This document shows positions 15,503-18,119 of a DNA stretch of 18,119 bases, piece after piece. The stretch lies in contig CAUZSH010000043.1 of NCBI GenBank assembly GCA_963582935.1, positions 1 to 18,119 of the forward strand, in the 5' to 3' direction. The DNA comes from CAUZSH01 sp963582935 (GTDB lineage Bacteria > Pseudomonadota > Gammaproteobacteria > Francisellales > Francisellaceae). Both the position numbers and the translations under genes were made by a program. The notes beneath the pieces were generated by a model. That model saw nothing but the letters and a program-made list of their open reading frames with translations. It had not been told where the DNA came from and made no database searches. Position 1 is the stretch's first letter; every line of letters begins with the position of its first letter.

Positions 15503-16181
15503 TCAACAAAACCGACACAGGGTACAAATACACGGGCCACAGATAAACGGAATTTTATTTGACCTCGACGGCACCCTATTGGACAGTGCGCCAGGTATTC
15601 TAAATGCACTCTTTAGCATCTTAGAGAAACACGGCGTGCCTTATAATGATCAAATAGATCTCAACCCTTTTATCGGTGAAGGTCTGATGGCACTAGTCAC
15701 GCAATGCGTCCCCAATCTATCTCAAGCACAATATCAACAATACACACAAGAAGGCTTTGCTCATTATATAAAACATGCATCAACTCAGACTCATGCCTTT
15801 CCTGAAGCAAAAGCAATATTATCCATGTTAAACCAACGTAAAATTCCTTGGGGCATAGTCACTAACAAAACTCGAGCTTTAACGCAATCTGTGATTTCAG
15901 CCCTCCCTTATTATGATACTGCCAAAGTCCTTATTTGTGCGGATGACCTAGAAGTAAAAAAACCGCATCCAAAGCCGCTTTTAATGGCAGCAGAAAAACT
16001 GGGTACGCTCCCGGAACACACTCTGTACCTTGGCGATGCCATTAACGATATGCTGGCAGCAAAAGCTGCCAATATGATTGCCGTCATTGCCCAATACGGA
16101 TATGTACCCAACAACTTTAAAGACTGGCCACATGATGGCGTTGTATCAACTTTACTTGGCTTGAAAAAATGGCTTATATAA
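15483..16181 (+). CDS. HAD-superfamily phosphatase, MupP/Gph-like
   Basis: A 232-residue phosphatase of HAD subfamily IA. Motif I is FDLDGT with catalytic Asp27 and Asp29; motif II Thr127 is in IVTNK; motif III Lys160 is in KKPHPKP; motif IV is GDAINDM (Asp185, Asp189). An alpha-helical cap lies between motifs I and II. About 22 extra polar residues precede the usual start, but no later start codon is in frame. The gene overlaps ubiG by 20 bp, which implies translational coupling. Neighbouring ubiG is the position of mupP (MurNAc-6-phosphate phosphatase of cell-wall recycling) in Pseudomonas, so MupP is a good candidate; phosphoglycolate phosphatase (Gph) is the main alternative. The catalytic class is secure, the substrate is not. 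Confidence 0.85.
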   Translation: MQQNQSSQQNRHRVQIHGPQINGILFDLDGTLLDSAPGILNALFSILEKHGVPYNDQIDLNPFIGEGLMALVTQCVPNLSQAQYQQYTQEGFAHYIKHASTQTHAFPEAKAILSMLNQRKIPWGIVTNKTRALTQSVISALPYYDTAKVLICADDLEVKKPHPKPLLMAAEKLGTLPEHTLYLGDAINDMLAAKAANMIAVIAQYGYVPNNFKDWPHDGVVSTLLGLKKWLI

Positions 16182-16990
16182 TCGACCTAAAACAAACCCC
16201 AAAAGCACCGCCAACAGGCAGCTTTCTTTACTATTGCTATCGTAAACTTGGTGTGAATACATTAAGCGACATCATGACACTGGAAAACTTTCAGTTTCAA
16301 GTCATGAATACCGCTGAACGCTATGCAGAAGCCGCTATTTCAGCCCAGAAATTACAATGGTGGCAAACAGAAATCGACCAGATTTATAGCAATAGCCCAT
16401 CACACCCCATTGCAAAATCTCTACTGCCTCTGACCGATAAATATCAAATTGAAGGACAAACATTAAACCAATTTATTCAACAGAATCAAACACTCCTTTT
16501 TGGACAAGATTTTGAAAATCATCAAGCGCTGATTGATTTTATAGATCAAACCTATCTGCCGATAGAAATGATCAAAGCAAAAATTTGCCTCGATCAAAAA
16601 ACGCTAGATGAAAAAACTATCGCTGTACTAGCGCATTTAACCAGATCTAATGAAATTATTCGCCGCATTCATCAGCTACCACACCATCTCCAACGAGATA
16701 TTCACAGCATTCCACTATCTGATATAACGATAATTGCAACAGAAGATTATAAGCAATCCATCGAACAACAAACGAACACTGCCTGCCAAAGCCTTGTCCA
16801 GCTTGCCAAAAAAGAAGCGGATATTGCACGCACATTACCACAGCCACTAAGCATTGAAAAATTAAAGCCATTTTTGATCAAAAACAACCTTTCTCTTTGT
16901 CTATTAAAAAAACTACAGAAAAATAATTTCCCTGTATTTCAAACAGCTACTGCGCTTTCACCAATTAAAATGTTGCTCAACAGTCTTTAA
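16169..16990 (+). CDS. Squalene/phytoene-synthase-fold protein without catalytic aspartates
   Basis: A 273-residue, mostly helical protein overlapping the HAD gene by 13 bp. The region around QWWQTEIDQIYSNSPSHPIAKSLLPL (63-88) matches the RxxWW..EI...Y....HP...L block of squalene/phytoene synthases. The segment NEIIRRIHQLPHHLQRDIHSIPLSDI (161-186) aligns with the second aspartate motif plus IP...D region of that family. The DxxxD motifs that bind Mg-diphosphate are absent in both places, so head-to-head prenyl condensation is unlikely. It best resembles non-catalytic relatives such as mitochondrial NDUFAF6, a complex I assembly factor. Being in an operon with ubiG, a role near the respiratory chain or quinone is possible (inference). 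The family call is made by eye from motif order and could be wrong. Confidence 0.6.
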   Translation: MAYIIDLKQTPKAPPTGSFLYYCYRKLGVNTLSDIMTLENFQFQVMNTAERYAEAAISAQKLQWWQTEIDQIYSNSPSHPIAKSLLPLTDKYQIEGQTLNQFIQQNQTLLFGQDFENHQALIDFIDQTYLPIEMIKAKICLDQKTLDEKTIAVLAHLTRSNEIIRRIHQLPHHLQRDIHSIPLSDITIIATEDYKQSIEQQTNTACQSLVQLAKKEADIARTLPQPLSIEKLKPFLIKNNLSLCLLKKLQKNNFPVFQTATALSPIKMLLNSL

Positions 16991-17016
16991 GCCTAGAAAT
17001 ATAAATCGCTAACACT

Positions 17017-17045
17017 TTGATAAAAAATCAAGTTCTGATTACACT
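17017..17045 (+). promoter_or_regulatory. Candidate promoter of the secreted-protein gene
   Basis: TTGATA (17017-17022, 5/6) and TACACT (17040-17045, 4/6) with 17-bp spacing lie 31 bases before the GTG start, after the preceding operon ends. A short leader with AGGGAA follows. Confidence 0.5.
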
Positions 17046-17076
17046 ATCAAATAGGGAATAAAAATGGGAAATACTT

Positions 17077-18030
17077 GTGAAACAACTCCTCAGTTTGGTT
17101 TTTATCTTAATCTGCATTCCCAGCCATGCTGCAAATGAAGCTTACCAACAACAAACCGCAGATCTTATAGCGATCTTGAAAAATATTGAAACTCAGAATA
17201 AACAGTTACAAACTGAAGTGGATGCCTATACAAAAGAAAACCCAAAAAAAGCATCAAAGGCAGAGGTCAGACCGAGACCTAAAGTAGATCAAAAACCACC
17301 AACCTTACTTACCCCTATGGACAGAAAAGCCATGTCCAGTGCCATATTTTTTGCAGGTGGCGCCCCAAGACCCATTCCACAGAAACGAGCAAATAATTTT
17401 CGATCACCTATAAAATCTGACACTTCCAGCAATAGTGGCACCAATAAAGACAATCCATCTACAGATGATCAAAGCGATAGTAAGGATTCAGACAGCAGTG
17501 ATAGTAGCACGTCTAGTGGTTATTCGAGCTATAGCGGAGGCGGTGGTTACTACCCGACCAACCACAATACGCAGATGACTATATCATTTATTGCAAGCAA
17601 TACGACTGATCCCACTTACATCTATACAGTGACAGAGACAGCATTACCCGCAACAATTACTTTTACTTTCCCTCCAAGTAATCTATCTTTAAGCCAAAAT
17701 ACAATTCAAACCTATAATGGGCTTACAACTTCTCTTACCAGTGTCGATATGTGTGATAGTGCTTATAATAATTGTAAATCAGCAGGAATTATTTCTGATA
17801 ATACATTGAATATAACGAATACTTTTTTAAACGATAATACCTCTTTGCTTGGATATAAAACTTCAACTTCTAGTCCTCCGGCATTTTTGCCTGTCTTCTA
17901 TTTTCTTGGAAAGGATGGTTCTGGAAATAACTATAAATATAAAGTAAATTATCCTAACAGTTCGGGAAACCTAACATGTGTGCCTAATGAATGTACTCAA
18001 AATTCTCGCGTGTTGCTCGGTCGTTCATAG
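17077..18030 (+). CDS. Secreted protein with coiled coil, low-complexity linker and beta-rich C-terminus
   Basis: A 317-residue protein of unknown function. It begins with a signal peptide (MKQLLSLVFILICIPSHA, cleaved before ANEAYQQQ). A short coiled coil covers about residues 22-50 (TADLIAILKNIETQNKQLQTEV), then a basic Pro-rich stretch (60-105). A Ser/Asp/Gly-rich disordered linker (about 113-160) leads to a Thr/Ser/Asn-rich, probably beta-stranded domain. Four late cysteines (MCDSAYNNCKS and TCVPNEC) could form two disulfides. The GTG start is chosen because the signal peptide follows directly; GGGAA stands upstream, and an out-of-frame ATG at 17064 leads only to a short frame. The last residues and the following DNA are more GC-rich than the body, so the C-terminus might have been altered by an insertion at the window edge. 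I cannot name a family. Confidence 0.7.
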   Translation: MKQLLSLVFILICIPSHAANEAYQQQTADLIAILKNIETQNKQLQTEVDAYTKENPKKASKAEVRPRPKVDQKPPTLLTPMDRKAMSSAIFFAGGAPRPIPQKRANNFRSPIKSDTSSNSGTNKDNPSTDDQSDSKDSDSSDSSTSSGYSSYSGGGGYYPTNHNTQMTISFIASNTTDPTYIYTVTETALPATITFTFPPSNLSLSQNTIQTYNGLTTSLTSVDMCDSAYNNCKSAGIISDNTLNITNTFLNDNTSLLGYKTSTSSPPAFLPVFYFLGKDGSGNNYKYKVNYPNSSGNLTCVPNECTQNSRVLLGRS

Positions 18031-18119
18031 AAGATTTTGGCTCCTGCCAAAATCGAATCACTACCCTCGCAGATGGTTTTGCCTCAGACGCCCACCTCCG
18101 TACCGATCTTCCAAAAAAC
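18031..18119. other. GC-richer tail with a perfect hairpin
   Basis: By direct count 44 of 89 bases are G or C, against an AT-rich preceding gene. It opens with the inverted repeat GATTTTGGC-TCCT-GCCAAAATC at 18033-18054, a 9-bp perfect stem with a four-base loop. No run of T follows, so it is not a standard terminator. The rest has no recognisable gene. It may be the end of a mobile or repeated element cut by the window. Confidence 0.5.

Noticed and set aside
18033..18054. The hairpin as a rho-independent terminator for the last gene
   Set aside because: The stem is strong, but it is followed by CGAATCACTA with no T run.

Overview
The window is chromosomal DNA from a gammaproteobacterium. 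Housekeeping genes ffh, accA, mutS, secB, mlaA and ubiG dominate. The most informative marker is an RNA polymerase alpha-subunit gene that stands alone, outside a ribosomal-protein cluster, and has diverged at assembly residues. A second, diverged alpha subunit is characteristic of Francisella and its relatives. Base composition looks higher in GC (roughly 40-45% in the housekeeping genes, by eye) than Francisella itself, so a related genus in the Francisella/Fangia/Cysteiniphilum neighbourhood is my best inference; this is not proven.

Layout. Positions 1-130 are a GC-rich stretch (73 of 130 bases are G or C) that I cannot identify. It is followed by an AT-rich block to about 1940 holding a Bcr/CflA-type drug efflux gene on the minus strand, with a palindrome inside its promoter and what may be a broken divergent gene. 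ffh follows on the minus strand. Divergent from ffh are a Sel1-repeat/degenerate AAA+ protein and the alpha-subunit paralogue, then a tRNA-Leu(CAA) with its own consensus promoter and terminator. Next come an orphan lipoprotein (minus), a PAP2 lipid phosphatase (plus), accA (minus, convergent with the phosphatase), and a decayed MFS transporter fragment just upstream of accA.

The second half has mutS, secB and an aromatic amino-acid permease on the plus strand. These face a minus-strand envelope group: mlaA, a secreted 11-residue-repeat protein and a small CBU_0592-like membrane protein. Then an overlapping plus-strand operon carries ubiG, a HAD phosphatase (MupP/Gph-like) and a squalene/phytoene-synthase-fold protein lacking the catalytic aspartates. 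The last gene encodes a secreted protein with a low-complexity linker, followed by a moderately GC-rich tail with a perfect hairpin at the window edge.

Functional themes are protein targeting and export (ffh, secB), envelope lipid work (PAP2, mlaA, accA), DNA repair (mutS), quinone synthesis (ubiG) and transcription (alpha paralogue). I see no complete defence system, prophage, CRISPR array or intact transposon. The best candidates for new biology are three divergent or degenerate paralogues: the alpha subunit with charge reversal at the position of E. coli Arg45, the AAA+ protein with destroyed Walker B and arginine finger, and the synthase-fold protein without its metal-binding aspartates.
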